The translations under genes and the position numbers were made by a program. Below, in pieces: positions 19,926 through 28,727 of a stretch of DNA of 64,000 nt; the first letter of the stretch is position 1; each line of letters starts with the position of its first letter. Under the pieces are notes generated by a model, which saw only the letters and a program-made list of their open reading frames with translations, did not search any database and was not told the origin of the DNA. The stretch spans positions 793,229-857,228 of the forward strand of contig NZ_LMNW01000001.1 of assembly GCF_001423125.1 (NCBI RefSeq). The letters are read 5' to 3'. Source of the DNA: Duganella sp. Leaf126. Lineage in GTDB: Bacteria; Pseudomonadota; Gammaproteobacteria; Burkholderiales; Burkholderiaceae_D.

Positions 19926-20933
19926 TCAGTCGGGACGGATATGCTCGCGCAGCGCCAGCAGGATGTCGGCAATCGCCACACCGTCGGCTTCGGCCTCGAA
20001 ATTGCGGATCACGCGATGCGCCAGCACCGGCAGCAGCATGGCGCCGATGTCTTCGCGCGTGACGGCCAGCCGGTCGTGCATCAGCGCCCGCGCCTTGGCC
20101 GCCAGCACCAGGGCCTGGCCGGCACGCGGACCGGCGCCCCAGCCCACGTGCTGCTTCACGGCCGGCACCGTGGTCAGCGCCGGCCGGGTGGCGCGCACCA
20201 GCCGCGTGGCGTACGCCAGCAGGTGGTCGCCGATGTCGATGTCGCGCACCAGTTGCTGCAGGCGCAGCAGCGTGGCCACGTCCAGCACCGGCTCGGCGTC
20301 GTGCAGGCCGGCGTTGGTGGTGGCGGCCACCATGCGGATCTCTTCTTCCTCGGTCGGATAGACCACGTCGATGCGCAGCAGGAAGCGGTCGAGCTGCGCC
20401 TCGGGCAGCGGATAGGTGCCGGCCTGCTCGATCGGATTTTGCGTGGCCAGCACGAAGAAAGGCTTGGGCAGCGCATGGGTCTGGCCGGCGAAGGTGACGC
20501 TACGCTCCTGCATCGCTTCGAGCAGCGCCGACTGGGTTTTCGGCGGCGCACGGTTGATTTCGTCGGCCAGCAGCACCTGGGTGAACACGGGGCCCGGCTG
20601 GAAGCGGAACGAGCGCTGGCGCGTGGCCTGGTCTTCTTCGAGGATCTCGGTGCCGACGATATCGGACGGCATCAGGTCGGGCGTGAATTGCACGCGGTGG
20701 AACGCCATGTCGGTCGCCTGCGACAGCGACTTGACCAGCAGCGTCTTGCCCAGTCCCGGTACGCCTTCCACCAGCGCGTGGCCGCCGGCCAGCAGGCAGA
20801 TGATGAGCGAGTCGATCACGTTTTCCTGGCCGATGATCACCTGCGACATGCTGCGCCTGAGCGCGGCCACCGCAGCGCTCAGGGCGCCGATTTCAGTCTC
20901 GTTCCAGGCGATAGCGCCTGCCGCATCCTTCAT
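19926..20933 (-). CDS. MoxR-family AAA+ ATPase
   Basis: 335 residues. It has IIGQENVID, Walker A GVPGLGKT (57-64), Walker B LLADEINR (D124 E125), the sensor-1 region VLATQNPIEQAGTYPLPEAQLDRF and the C-terminal lid. This is the standard MoxR architecture (AAA_3 plus lid). MoxR ATPases act as chaperones that mature or remodel protein complexes, usually with vWA/DUF58 partners, on the cytoplasmic side. Its start immediately follows the DUF4159 stop codon with no gap, which indicates coupled translation. Confidence 0.96.
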   Translation of the reverse strand: MKDAAGAIAWNETEIGALSAAVAALRRSMSQVIIGQENVIDSLIICLLAGGHALVEGVPGLGKTLLVKSLSQATDMAFHRVQFTPDLMPSDIVGTEILEEDQATRQRSFRFQPGPVFTQVLLADEINRAPPKTQSALLEAMQERSVTFAGQTHALPKPFFVLATQNPIEQAGTYPLPEAQLDRFLLRIDVVYPTEEEEIRMVAATTNAGLHDAEPVLDVATLLRLQQLVRDIDIGDHLLAYATRLVRATRPALTTVPAVKQHVGWGAGPRAGQALVLAAKARALMHDRLAVTREDIGAMLLPVLAHRVIRNFEAEADGVAIADILLALREHIRPD

Positions 20934-21551
20934 TTAAGCTCCCAACGCGTATTGAATGATATTGACCGCAAAGCGGGTGTTGTCGATGGCCAGAAAACGC
21001 TTGTTACGAAAGTCGTAGTCCCACTCGCAGCCGTAGTCCTTGTTGCTGTATAAAAGGCGCACCCGCCCGTTCACTTCCACCGCCTTCAGGTAGTCGTGCA
21101 CCAGGTCGTCGCCCCAGCCATTGAGCTCGACGCCGGTGGTGGGCGGGCCCTCGAACTTGAAAAAGCTCGAATACAGCGCGTGGTTGTTCGGGATTTTCTG
21201 CAAGGCGCGCTTGCCGAAGATGGCGGCGATCTCGGATTCGAACGACTTGGCGAACAGGCCGTCGATGTCGTGGTTGCAGTCGTCCACGAAGACGAAGCCG
21301 CCGCCCCTGACATAGCGCTCGAGGTTCTTGCGCTCGGCCGGCGTGAACTGCACCAGCTTGTGACCGGCGAAATAGCAGAACGGCGCCTCCAGCATCTTGG
21401 GGTCGGACAGGGCCACGATGCGCTCCACCGGATCGACGCGCAGGGTCGTGTATTCGACCAGCGAATTGAGCACGTTGCTGGGCATGCGCACATCGACATC
21501 CCAGTCGCCCGACTCGTAGGTCAGGCGGGTGAAGTAGAAATCCCAGGCCAC
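20934..21551 (-). CDS. DUF4159-domain protein
   Basis: 205 residues with a GTG start at 21551 (GGGAGG about 10 bases upstream). The sequence fits DUF4159: FYFTRLTYESGDWDVD at the start, then FCYFAGHKLVQFTPAERKN, YVRGGGFVFVDDC and LYSNKDYGCEWDYD. This fold resembles a glutamine-amidotransferase-like alpha/beta domain without an obvious catalytic cysteine triad. No signal peptide is visible. In other genomes DUF4159 is often a C-terminal domain of Bat-like proteins; here it is a stand-alone gene between tldE and moxR, which suggests it links the two modules. Confidence 0.88.
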   Translation of the reverse strand: MAWDFYFTRLTYESGDWDVDVRMPSNVLNSLVEYTTLRVDPVERIVALSDPKMLEAPFCYFAGHKLVQFTPAERKNLERYVRGGGFVFVDDCNHDIDGLFAKSFESEIAAIFGKRALQKIPNNHALYSSFFKFEGPPTTGVELNGWGDDLVHDYLKAVEVNGRVRLLYSNKDYGCEWDYDFRNKRFLAIDNTRFAVNIIQYALGA

Positions 21552-21569
21552 CCTGTCCGCCTCCCGCCG

Positions 21570-22907
21570 CTACACCGCGTCCGACAGCGACGTGAAGTTG
21601 AAGTCGCGCACCTTCATCGGCGGGATCATCATCTGGAAGCGCACCTCGTCGCCGCCGATCACCACCGGTTTGCCCAGTTCCTCGATATTGTTCAGCATCG
21701 ATACCGGGCTCTCGTTGAAGCGGAAGTTCTTGATCGGGTGCTTGATCTTGCCGTTCTCGATGTAGAAGGTGCCGTCGCGCGTGAGGCCGGTGAGCAGCAG
21801 CGACTGCGGATCGACCATGCGGATGTACCAGGTGCGCGTGACCAGCACACCCTTCTTGGTCGAGGCGATCAGTTCCTCGGTGGACTTGCCGCCGCCGGCC
21901 ATGATCATGTTGCCGTGGCGGCCGATGGCGCGCTTGCCCTGCTTCCCGGCCCAGTAAGGCGTGTAGTCGAGCGAGGCGATCCTGCCGCCCTTGATCACAT
22001 CGGTGCGCTCGCGCGCCAGCATCGAGGCATTGTCCCAGCCCAGCACCGGCACATCCGGGTTCCAGGGATCGGCCCACAGGTTGACCTGTTTGTCGAACAG
22101 TTTTTCACCGAGGCGGTTGCCGCCGCCTTTTTTTGACAGGAAGCTGCGGCCTTCGTCGGCCTGGCGCGCGTCGAACGCGCCGAACATGCGGCCGATGATT
22201 TCGGAGGTGGCGGCCGGCTCCAGGATCACCGTGTAGCGGCCCGGCTCGATGGCCTTGGCATGGACCGAAGTGAGCGCCTTGTCGATGGCGATCTCGGACG
22301 CTTCACGCGCGTCGAAGCGGGCCGCGTCGTTGGCCGAGCGGGTCACCCAGCCCGAACCGAGGCCGTCCTCGGTGCGCGTGGTGACCGTAAAACCGAGATT
22401 GGTCAGGGTCTGGTAGCCGAACACGCCGTTCGAATTGGCTACCGTCTCGAAGCCGGTGGTGTCGCTGAAAAAGCCGGCGGCGATCAGCCCCTTCTTGCGC
22501 GCCAGCCCAATGCTGGTGGCGGCCACCTCGGCGCGGTACTCGGGGTCGATGGCGGCAGTCGCGGCGCTGTACGTGACCGACGCCTTGTATACCTGCCCCT
22601 TCACGGCCGGCACGAACTCGGGATTTTCCGGCGCCAGGCGCGCCACTTCCTCGGCGCGGCGCACGGCCTTTTCCAGCGATTTGTCATCGAACTCGTTGAC
22701 CGACGCCGTTCCCTGGCGCTTGCCGAAGGCCACGCTCACGGTGAGCTGGGTGTTTTGCACCAGGCCGGCGGTGGACACGCTGTTGCGCGCGTAGCGCACG
22801 TTGCCGCGCTGGCTGCCGGAAATCTGCACCCGGCACTCGTCCGCTTTCGACAGCGCCATCACCTTGTCGCACACGTGTTTTGCTTCGTCCTGCGTGAGCA
22901 TCTTCAT
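21570..22907 (-). CDS. TldE/PmbA-family protein, copy 2
   Basis: 445 residues. It has the PmbA/TldE layout: N-terminal domain ([24 protein letters not shown]), a middle beta-rich part with [17 protein letters not shown], and a C-terminal barrel ending in [10 protein letters not shown]. It lacks the HExxxH zinc motif of TldD, as expected for the non-catalytic partner that completes the heterodimeric protease. No signal peptide is visible. It follows tldD copy 2 after only 2 bases. In known systems TldD/TldE cleave peptides such as microcin leader peptides and antitoxins. Closely similar to the other TldE at 24579-25916. Confidence 0.9.
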   Translation of the reverse strand: MKMLTQDEAKHVCDKVMALSKADECRVQISGSQRGNVRYARNSVSTAGLVQNTQLTVSVAFGKRQGTASVNEFDDKSLEKAVRRAEEVARLAPENPEFVPAVKGQVYKASVTYSAATAAIDPEYRAEVAATSIGLARKKGLIAAGFFSDTTGFETVANSNGVFGYQTLTNLGFTVTTRTEDGLGSGWVTRSANDAARFDAREASEIAIDKALTSVHAKAIEPGRYTVILEPAATSEIIGRMFGAFDARQADEGRSFLSKKGGGNRLGEKLFDKQVNLWADPWNPDVPVLGWDNASMLARERTDVIKGGRIASLDYTPYWAGKQGKRAIGRHGNMIMAGGGKSTEELIASTKKGVLVTRTWYIRMVDPQSLLLTGLTRDGTFYIENGKIKHPIKNFRFNESPVSMLNNIEELGKPVVIGGDEVRFQMMIPPMKVRDFNFTSLSDAV

Positions 22908-22909
22908 GT

Positions 22910-24547
22910 TTATCCTATCTTGCGTGCGGTGTTGATCACATTGATACCGTTGAAGCGCGTGGTGGGCGAACCGTGCGACACCGCGCTGACCTGGCTCGGC
23001 TGACCCTTGCCATCGAAGAAGGAGCCGCCCATGCGCCAGTCGCGCGCATCACACAGCGCCGTGCAGGCATTCCAGAATTCCTGGGTATTGGACTGGTAGG
23101 CCACGTCCTCGAGCTGCTGGCCGATCTTGCCGTTCTTGATCTCGAAATACAGCTGGCCGCCGAACTGGAAGTTGTAGCGCTGCTGATCGATCGAGAACGA
23201 GCCGCGGCCGAGAATGTAGATGCCCTTCTTGACATCCTTGACCATCTCGTCGGGCGTGAGCTGCCTGGTACCGGCCTGCAGCGAGACATTGGGCATGCGC
23301 TGGAACTGCACGCTGCTCCAGCTATCCGCGTACGAGCAGCCCTGGGATGCCTTCTCGCCGATCACGTGGGCCTGGTCGCGCGTGGCTTGGTAGTTGACCA
23401 GGATGCCGTCCTTGATGATGTCCCAGCGCTTGGCCGGCACACCCTCGTCGTCGTAACCGACGCAGCCCAGCGATGCGGCCGTGGTGCGGTCGGCAACAAA
23501 ATTGACGATGCTGGACCCGTAGTTGAATCGTTTGCTCTGCCACTTGTCGAGCGTGGCAAAGCTGGTACCGGCGTAGTTGGCCTCGTAGCCGAGCACGCGG
23601 TCCAGTTCCGTGGCGTGGCCCACCGACTCGTGGATGGTCAAAAACAGGTGCTCGGGCGAGAGCACCAGGTCGTATTTGCCCGGCTCCACCGACTTGGCGC
23701 CGAGTTTTTCGCGCGCCTGGCGGCCCGCAGCGCGGGCGTCCTCGATCAGGTCGTAGGCGCCGTGGTACAAGGTGGTCACGCCGCCGGCCGCCCTGACCTT
23801 GTGCTCGGGGCGCGCGTCGAAGAACTCATAGCCCATGGCGACCGGCGACGACAGGCCGTCACGGGTACGGAAGCGGTTGCTGGCCTTGTCCACGGCAGTG
23901 GCGGTAAACGGCGACCACAGGCGGTGCATGTCCTGGTCGATGTAGGCGCCGTCGGTGGAGGCAAAATATTTTTGCTGGTTGACCTGGAACAGGTTGGCCT
24001 GCATGAAGTTGGCGCCGGCATCGAGCCCGGCCTTGTTGGCGGCAATCAGCAGTTCGGCCTTTTCCCGGATCGGCACGGCGCGCCAGTCCTTTTTGAACGG
24101 CGTGGCCCACGCCACCTCGCCCACGCCTTTGACCGGCGCCAGCTCCACCGGCGCCGTTTGCAGTTTGCCGTTGGCGCGGGCGATCGCCACCGCCTGCCGC
24201 GCCGCCTCGGCCACCGCATCGGGCGTCATCACATTGGTCGAGCAAAAGCCGTAGGCGCCGCCGGCGATCACGCGCACCCCGACGCCGGACGACTCGGTGT
24301 TGACGATGTCTTCGACGTTGAGGTCGCGCGTGGTGATGAACTGGTTCAGGTAACGGCCGATGCGCACGTCGCAGTAACTGGCGCCGGCCCTGGTGGCCGC
24401 ATCGAGCGCGATATCGGCCAGCGATTTCTTGAACTGCACCGCCATCGGGTTGAGCAGCTCGTCGGCTGCGATCGCGTGTCCGAACACGGGAATCAGCAAG
24501 CTGCCGCCGGCGGCAGCGCCTACCTTTAAGAATGAACGTCGTTCCAC
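22910..24547 (-). CDS. TldD-family metalloprotease with Tat signal, copy 2
   Basis: 545 residues from GTG 24547, chosen because GGAG lies 5 bases upstream and the product then starts MERRSFLKVG, a clear twin-arginine motif followed by a hydrophobic stretch and AIAADE. The zinc motif HESVGH is intact (H306, E307, H311), within LTIHESVGHATELDRVLGYE. Length and motif match copy 1 residue for residue. E. coli TldD is cytoplasmic; the Tat signal here implies a periplasmic or membrane-anchored enzyme. It lies between TldE copy 1 (31 bases upstream) and TldE copy 2 (2 bases downstream). Confidence 0.92.
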   Translation of the reverse strand: MERRSFLKVGAAAGGSLLIPVFGHAIAADELLNPMAVQFKKSLADIALDAATRAGASYCDVRIGRYLNQFITTRDLNVEDIVNTESSGVGVRVIAGGAYGFCSTNVMTPDAVAEAARQAVAIARANGKLQTAPVELAPVKGVGEVAWATPFKKDWRAVPIREKAELLIAANKAGLDAGANFMQANLFQVNQQKYFASTDGAYIDQDMHRLWSPFTATAVDKASNRFRTRDGLSSPVAMGYEFFDARPEHKVRAAGGVTTLYHGAYDLIEDARAAGRQAREKLGAKSVEPGKYDLVLSPEHLFLTIHESVGHATELDRVLGYEANYAGTSFATLDKWQSKRFNYGSSIVNFVADRTTAASLGCVGYDDEGVPAKRWDIIKDGILVNYQATRDQAHVIGEKASQGCSYADSWSSVQFQRMPNVSLQAGTRQLTPDEMVKDVKKGIYILGRGSFSIDQQRYNFQFGGQLYFEIKNGKIGQQLEDVAYQSNTQEFWNACTALCDARDWRMGGSFFDGKGQPSQVSAVSHGSPTTRFNGINVINTARKIG

Positions 24548-24578
24548 TGATACTCCGATAAGCTGACGGTCGCCCGCC

Positions 24579-25916
24579 CTACACCGCGTCCGACAGGGAC
24601 GTGAAATTGAAGTCGCGCACGCGCATGGCCGGCACCAGCAGCTGGTATGTCGATTCGTCGCCCGACAGGATCTCCGGCCGGCCCAGTTCATCGATATTGT
24701 TCAACATCGTCACCGGGCTTTCGTTGAAGCGGAAGTTCTTGATCGGATGCTTGATCTTGCCGTTCTCGATGTAGAAGGTGCCGTCGCGCGTGAGGCCGGT
24801 GAGCAGCACCGACTGCGGATCGACCATGCGGATATACCAGGTGCGCGTGACCAGCACGCCCTTCTTGGTATTGGCGATCAGCTCCTGGGTGGACTTGTCG
24901 GTACCGGCCATGATGATGTTGCCGGGCGCACCTACGGCGCGCTTGCCCTGCTTCCTGGCCCAGTACTGCGAATAATTGAGCGCGTCGATACGGCCGTTCT
25001 TGATCAGGTCCTGGCGCTCCCGCGCCAGCAGCGAACCGCCGTCCCACGGCAGCACGGCCACCTTGGCGTCCCACGGATCGCTCCACACATTGACCTGTTC
25101 ATCGAACAGCTTTTCGCCGTGACGATTGCCGCCGCCCTTTTTCGACAGGAAGCTGCGGCCCTCGTCGGCCTCGCGTGCGCCGAAGGCGTTGAACATATAG
25201 GCCAGGATGTCGGACGTGGCGGCCGGCTCCAGCACCACCGTGTAGCGCCCCGGTTCCAGCGCCTTGGCCTCCACCGAGCGCAACGCCTTTTCGATGGCGA
25301 CGTCGGACGCTTCGCGCGCATCGAACCTGGCCGCATCGCCCACGCTGCGCTTGGCCCAGCCGGAGCCGCGCCCGTCTTCGGTGCGCACCGTGAGGGTGAA
25401 GTCCAGGCCCGTGTCGCGCTGGTAGCCGAAGATGCCGTTGGAGTTGGCCACGGCCGAGAAGCTGGCGCTGTCGGTAAAGAAGCCGGCAGCCACCAGCTTG
25501 TTCTTGCGGCTGTTCTCGATGCTGTAGGCCGCCACCTGGGCGCGGAATTCGGGGTCGATGTCGGCGGTCTTCTGGAAGAAGGTCTCGCTGGCCTTGTACT
25601 GCTGCTTCGATGGCGTGGGCATGAATTCCGGGTTGTCCGGCGCCAGCCGCGCCAGCTCCTCGGCGCGCCGCACGGCACGCTCGATGGCCTTGTCGTCGAG
25701 TTCATTGACGGTGGCGACGCCCTGCTTCTTGCCAAAGGCAACCGAGATCGCCAGCTCGGTGTTTTCCACCAGCCCTGCGGTGGACACGGCATTGCGGGCG
25801 TACCGGATATTGCCATAGCGGCCGCCGTTCAGGTTCACTTCGCACTGGTCGGCGCTGGTCAACGACAGCACTTTGTCGCAGATGCGCTTGGCGTCGTCCT
25901 GGTTCAGGTTTTTCAT
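24579..25916 (-). CDS. TldE/PmbA-family protein, copy 1
   Basis: 445 residues, the same length as the second copy, with the same motifs: [20 protein letters not shown] near the start, [17 protein letters not shown] in the middle and [12 protein letters not shown] at the end. No HExxxH motif and no signal peptide are visible. It begins 16 bases after the stop of tldD copy 1, so each tldD is followed by its own tldE. The two copies differ through much of the N-terminal half but are nearly identical, even at DNA level, around the C-terminal segment [18 protein letters not shown]. Confidence 0.9.
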   Translation of the reverse strand: MKNLNQDDAKRICDKVLSLTSADQCEVNLNGGRYGNIRYARNAVSTAGLVENTELAISVAFGKKQGVATVNELDDKAIERAVRRAEELARLAPDNPEFMPTPSKQQYKASETFFQKTADIDPEFRAQVAAYSIENSRKNKLVAAGFFTDSASFSAVANSNGIFGYQRDTGLDFTLTVRTEDGRGSGWAKRSVGDAARFDAREASDVAIEKALRSVEAKALEPGRYTVVLEPAATSDILAYMFNAFGAREADEGRSFLSKKGGGNRHGEKLFDEQVNVWSDPWDAKVAVLPWDGGSLLARERQDLIKNGRIDALNYSQYWARKQGKRAVGAPGNIIMAGTDKSTQELIANTKKGVLVTRTWYIRMVDPQSVLLTGLTRDGTFYIENGKIKHPIKNFRFNESPVTMLNNIDELGRPEILSGDESTYQLLVPAMRVRDFNFTSLSDAV

Positions 25917-25932
25917 CGATCAGTCTCCAGGC

Positions 25933-27570
25933 TCAGGATATTTTGCGGGCGGTGTTGATGACGTTGATGCCGTTAAAGCGCGTGGTGCTGGCGCCGTGCG
26001 ACACCACCGACACCTGCGAGGGCTGGCCTTTGCCGTCGAAGAAGGAGCCGCCCATGCGCCAGTCACGCTCGTCGCACATGGCGGTGCAGGCATTCCAGAA
26101 TTCCTGGGTATTGGACTGGTACGCCACGTCTTCGAGCATCTGGCCGATCTTGCCGTTCTTGATCTCGTAGAACAGCTGGCCGCCGAACTGGAAGTTGTAG
26201 CGCTGCTGGTCGATCGAGAACGAGCCGTCGCCGACGATGTAGATGCCCTTCTTGACATCCTTGACCATCTCGTCCGGGGTGAGCTGCTTTTTACCTGCCT
26301 GCAGCGAGACATTGGGCATGCGCTGGAACTGCACGCTGCTCCAGTTATCGGCGTACGAACAGCCGTGCGATGCCTTCTCGCCGATGATGGCCGCCTGGTC
26401 GCGCGTGGCCTGGTAGTTGACCAGGATGCCGTCCTTGATGATGTCCCAGCGCTTGCACGGCACCCCCTCGTCGTCGTAGCCGACATTGGCCAGCGAGCCG
26501 GGCGTGGTCTTGTCGGCAACGATGTTGACCAGGTCGGAGCCGTACTTGAATTGTTTGGTCTTCCATTTGTCGAGCGTGGCGAAGCTGGTGCCGGCGTAAT
26601 TGGCTTCGTAGCCGAGCACGCGATCGAGCTCGGTCGGGTGGCCCACCGATTCGTGGATGGTCAGCCACAGGTGCTCGGGCGAGAGCACCAGGTCGTATTT
26701 ACCCGGCTCCACCGACTTGGCGGCCAGCTTTTGCCTGGCCTGTTTGCCGGCCGCGCGCGCATCTTCGATCAGGTCATAGGACTTGGTGTACAGCGTGGTC
26801 ACGCCGCCGGCCGCCTTGACCTTGTGCTCGGGGCGCGCGTCCAGGTACTCGTAGCCCATGCCCACCGGCGCCGACAGGCCCTGGCGCGTGCGGAACTTGT
26901 TGCTCTTCTGGTCCACGGCAGTGGCGTACACGGGCATCCACAGGCGGTGGATGTCCTGGTCGATGTACGAGCCGTCGGTGGAGGCGAAGTATTTTTGCTG
27001 GTTCACCTGGAACAGCATCGACTGCATGAAGCTGGCGCCGCCGTCCATGCCGGCCTTGTTGGCGGTGATCAGCAGCTCGGCCTTTTCCTTGATCGGCACC
27101 GTGCGCCAGTCCTTGACGATCGGCGTGGCCCAGGCCACCTCGCCCAGGCTTTTCACCGGCGCCAGCACCACCGGCTCGGTCTGCAGCTTGGCGTTGGCGC
27201 GGGCGATCGCCACGGCCTGGCGCGCAGCACCTGCCACGCCGTCGGGCGTCATGTCGCTGGTGGCGGCAAAGCCGTAGGCGCCGCCGGCGATCACGCGCAC
27301 GCCCACGCCGGCCGATTCGGTGTTGACCACGTTGTCCACATTGAGGTCGCGGGTGGTGATGAACTGGTTCAGGTAGCGGCCCACGCGCACGTCGCAGTAA
27401 CTGGCGCCGGCCTGGGTGGCCGCCGTCATCGCGGTATCGGCCAGCATTTTCTTGAACTGCAGGGCGACCGGATTGAGCAGCTCTTCGGCCGCGATGGCGC
27501 GGCCGAAGGCGGGCAGCAACATCGTGCCCAGCGCCAGACTACCGATATTAAGGAATGCACGTCGTTCCAT
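25933..27570 (-). CDS. TldD-family metalloprotease with Tat signal, copy 1 (first gene of the operon)
   Basis: 545 residues from ATG 27570 (GGAGAG upstream with 5-base spacing from GGAG; the adjacent ATG at 27573 is less well spaced). It begins MERRAFLNIG, a twin-arginine type motif, then a hydrophobic stretch and AIAAEE. The zinc site HESVGH is intact at 306-311. It is the promoter-proximal gene of a ten-gene minus-strand operon ending at 13052. The divergent neighbour is a secreted methyltransferase-like gene. It is probably an active zinc metallopeptidase in the periplasm with TldE copy 1; the substrate is unknown and no precursor peptide gene was recognised nearby. Confidence 0.92.
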   Translation of the reverse strand: MERRAFLNIGSLALGTMLLPAFGRAIAAEELLNPVALQFKKMLADTAMTAATQAGASYCDVRVGRYLNQFITTRDLNVDNVVNTESAGVGVRVIAGGAYGFAATSDMTPDGVAGAARQAVAIARANAKLQTEPVVLAPVKSLGEVAWATPIVKDWRTVPIKEKAELLITANKAGMDGGASFMQSMLFQVNQQKYFASTDGSYIDQDIHRLWMPVYATAVDQKSNKFRTRQGLSAPVGMGYEYLDARPEHKVKAAGGVTTLYTKSYDLIEDARAAGKQARQKLAAKSVEPGKYDLVLSPEHLWLTIHESVGHPTELDRVLGYEANYAGTSFATLDKWKTKQFKYGSDLVNIVADKTTPGSLANVGYDDEGVPCKRWDIIKDGILVNYQATRDQAAIIGEKASHGCSYADNWSSVQFQRMPNVSLQAGKKQLTPDEMVKDVKKGIYIVGDGSFSIDQQRYNFQFGGQLFYEIKNGKIGQMLEDVAYQSNTQEFWNACTAMCDERDWRMGGSFFDGKGQPSQVSVVSHGASTTRFNGINVINTARKIS

Positions 27571-27854
27571 CATCTCTCCAGATAAGGCGGGAACGTCGAA
27601 AACCTGCCGCGCGTGTCGCCGCGGTCTCCGATGTCCCCGGTGATTCGGGCCAGCCGCCTGGGCAGCAGAAAGACAATATTAGCGCCTGCTTAACAATCGG
27701 GATAGCAATATGTATTCCCGCTACCACAGCGATACACTGCGTTACACACCAATAGTAGACAGCGGCGATTCACTTGACCTGCGCGCTGTCCTCGCCCATG
27801 ATCGCGCAGGGCGGCCGTACGGCGTCGCCATCGCAAACCCTCAGGAGACCGAGT
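27571..27854. promoter_or_regulatory. Divergent promoter region between tldD operon and methyltransferase gene
   Basis: 284 bases between divergent starts, with an AT-richer core at about 27675-27760. An imperfect dyad CGGGATA (27698-27704) / TATTCCCG (27713-27720) lies near the middle and could bind a regulator. Convincing -35/-10 pairs were not identified. No small coding gene could be supported here. Confidence 0.4.
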
Positions 27855-28673
27855 ATGAAGAAATACCTCGTGGCCGCTCTGGCCTGCACCACGCTGTTCG
27901 CCGCCGGCGGTGTCTCGGCGCAGACGGAAGACGCGAAACTCAAGGCTGCCATCGGCGCCAGTTCGCGCACGCCCGCCAACGTGCAGCGCGACGCCAGCCG
28001 CCATCCTTACGAGACGCTGACCTTCTTCGGCATCCGCCCGAACATGACGGTGGTGGAGCTGGCGCCCGGCGCCGGCTGGTACACCGAGATCCTGGCGCCG
28101 TACCTGCGCGACAACGGCAAGCTGATCGCCGCCGGCAACGACCTGGCCTCGCCCAACGAGCGCGAACGCAAGGCTGCCGAGCGTTTCATGGAACGCCTCA
28201 ACGCCAATCCGGCCGTCTACAACAAGGTGGCGCTGGGCGTGTTTTCGCCGCCGCGCAAATACGAATTCGCACCGAATAACAGCGTCGACATGGTGCTCAC
28301 CTTCCGCAACATCCACAACTGGATACCGACCGGCCCGGACAACCTCAAGCTGCTGTTCGCCAGCGTGTACGACAGCCTGAAACCGGGCGGCGTGTTCGGC
28401 GTGGTCGAGCACCGCCTGCCGGCCGCCAAGACCCAGGATGCCACCGCCAGCACCGGCTACATGCACGAGCAGTACGTGATCAAGCTGGCCGAAGCAGCAG
28501 GCTTCAAGCTGGCCGCCAAGTCCGAGATCAACGCCAATCCGAAGGACACGGCCGACCACAAGGGCGGCGTGTGGGCGCTGCCGCCGACCTACGCCAACAA
28601 GGACGAGGGCCGGGCCAAGTACCAGGCCATCGGCGAGAGCGACCGCATGACGCTCAAGTTCGTCAAGCCGTAA
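27855..28673 (+). CDS. Secreted class I SAM-dependent methyltransferase-like protein
   Basis: 272 residues from ATG 27855 (AGGAG 7 bases upstream). A clear signal peptide (KKYLVAALACTTLFAAGG, cleavage near VSA-QT) precedes a Rossmann methyltransferase domain with motif I VVELAPGAGWYTEIL and later DMVLTFRNIHNW and LKPGGVFGVVEH. It matches the predicted methyltransferases of COG4798. The combination is odd because SAM is not known to be available in the periplasm, so the domain may bind another ligand. It is transcribed divergently from the TldD operon and may share its control region. Confidence 0.87.
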   Translation: MKKYLVAALACTTLFAAGGVSAQTEDAKLKAAIGASSRTPANVQRDASRHPYETLTFFGIRPNMTVVELAPGAGWYTEILAPYLRDNGKLIAAGNDLASPNERERKAAERFMERLNANPAVYNKVALGVFSPPRKYEFAPNNSVDMVLTFRNIHNWIPTGPDNLKLLFASVYDSLKPGGVFGVVEHRLPAAKTQDATASTGYMHEQYVIKLAEAAGFKLAAKSEINANPKDTADHKGGVWALPPTYANKDEGRAKYQAIGESDRMTLKFVKP

Positions 28674-28681
28674 GTTTTAAA

Positions 28682-28727
28682 CCGCCTTCGGCGGAGAGTG
28701 ACGCGACAAGCCCGGCTCAGCCGGGCT
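28682..28727. terminator. Double hairpin between convergent methyltransferase and cheB genes
   Basis: Two stems lie between the convergent genes. CCGCC/GGCGG with loop TTC (28682-28694) is followed on the minus strand by TTTAAAA. AGCCCGG/CCGGGCT with loop CTCAG (28709-28727) contains the cheB stop codon. They probably act as a bidirectional terminator. Confidence 0.6.

Noticed and set aside
27571..27854. A RiPP precursor peptide gene for the TldD/TldE proteases
   Set aside because: No short frame here has a ribosome site, a leader-core pattern or a Cys/Ser/Thr-rich core; RiPP-modifying enzymes are also absent.
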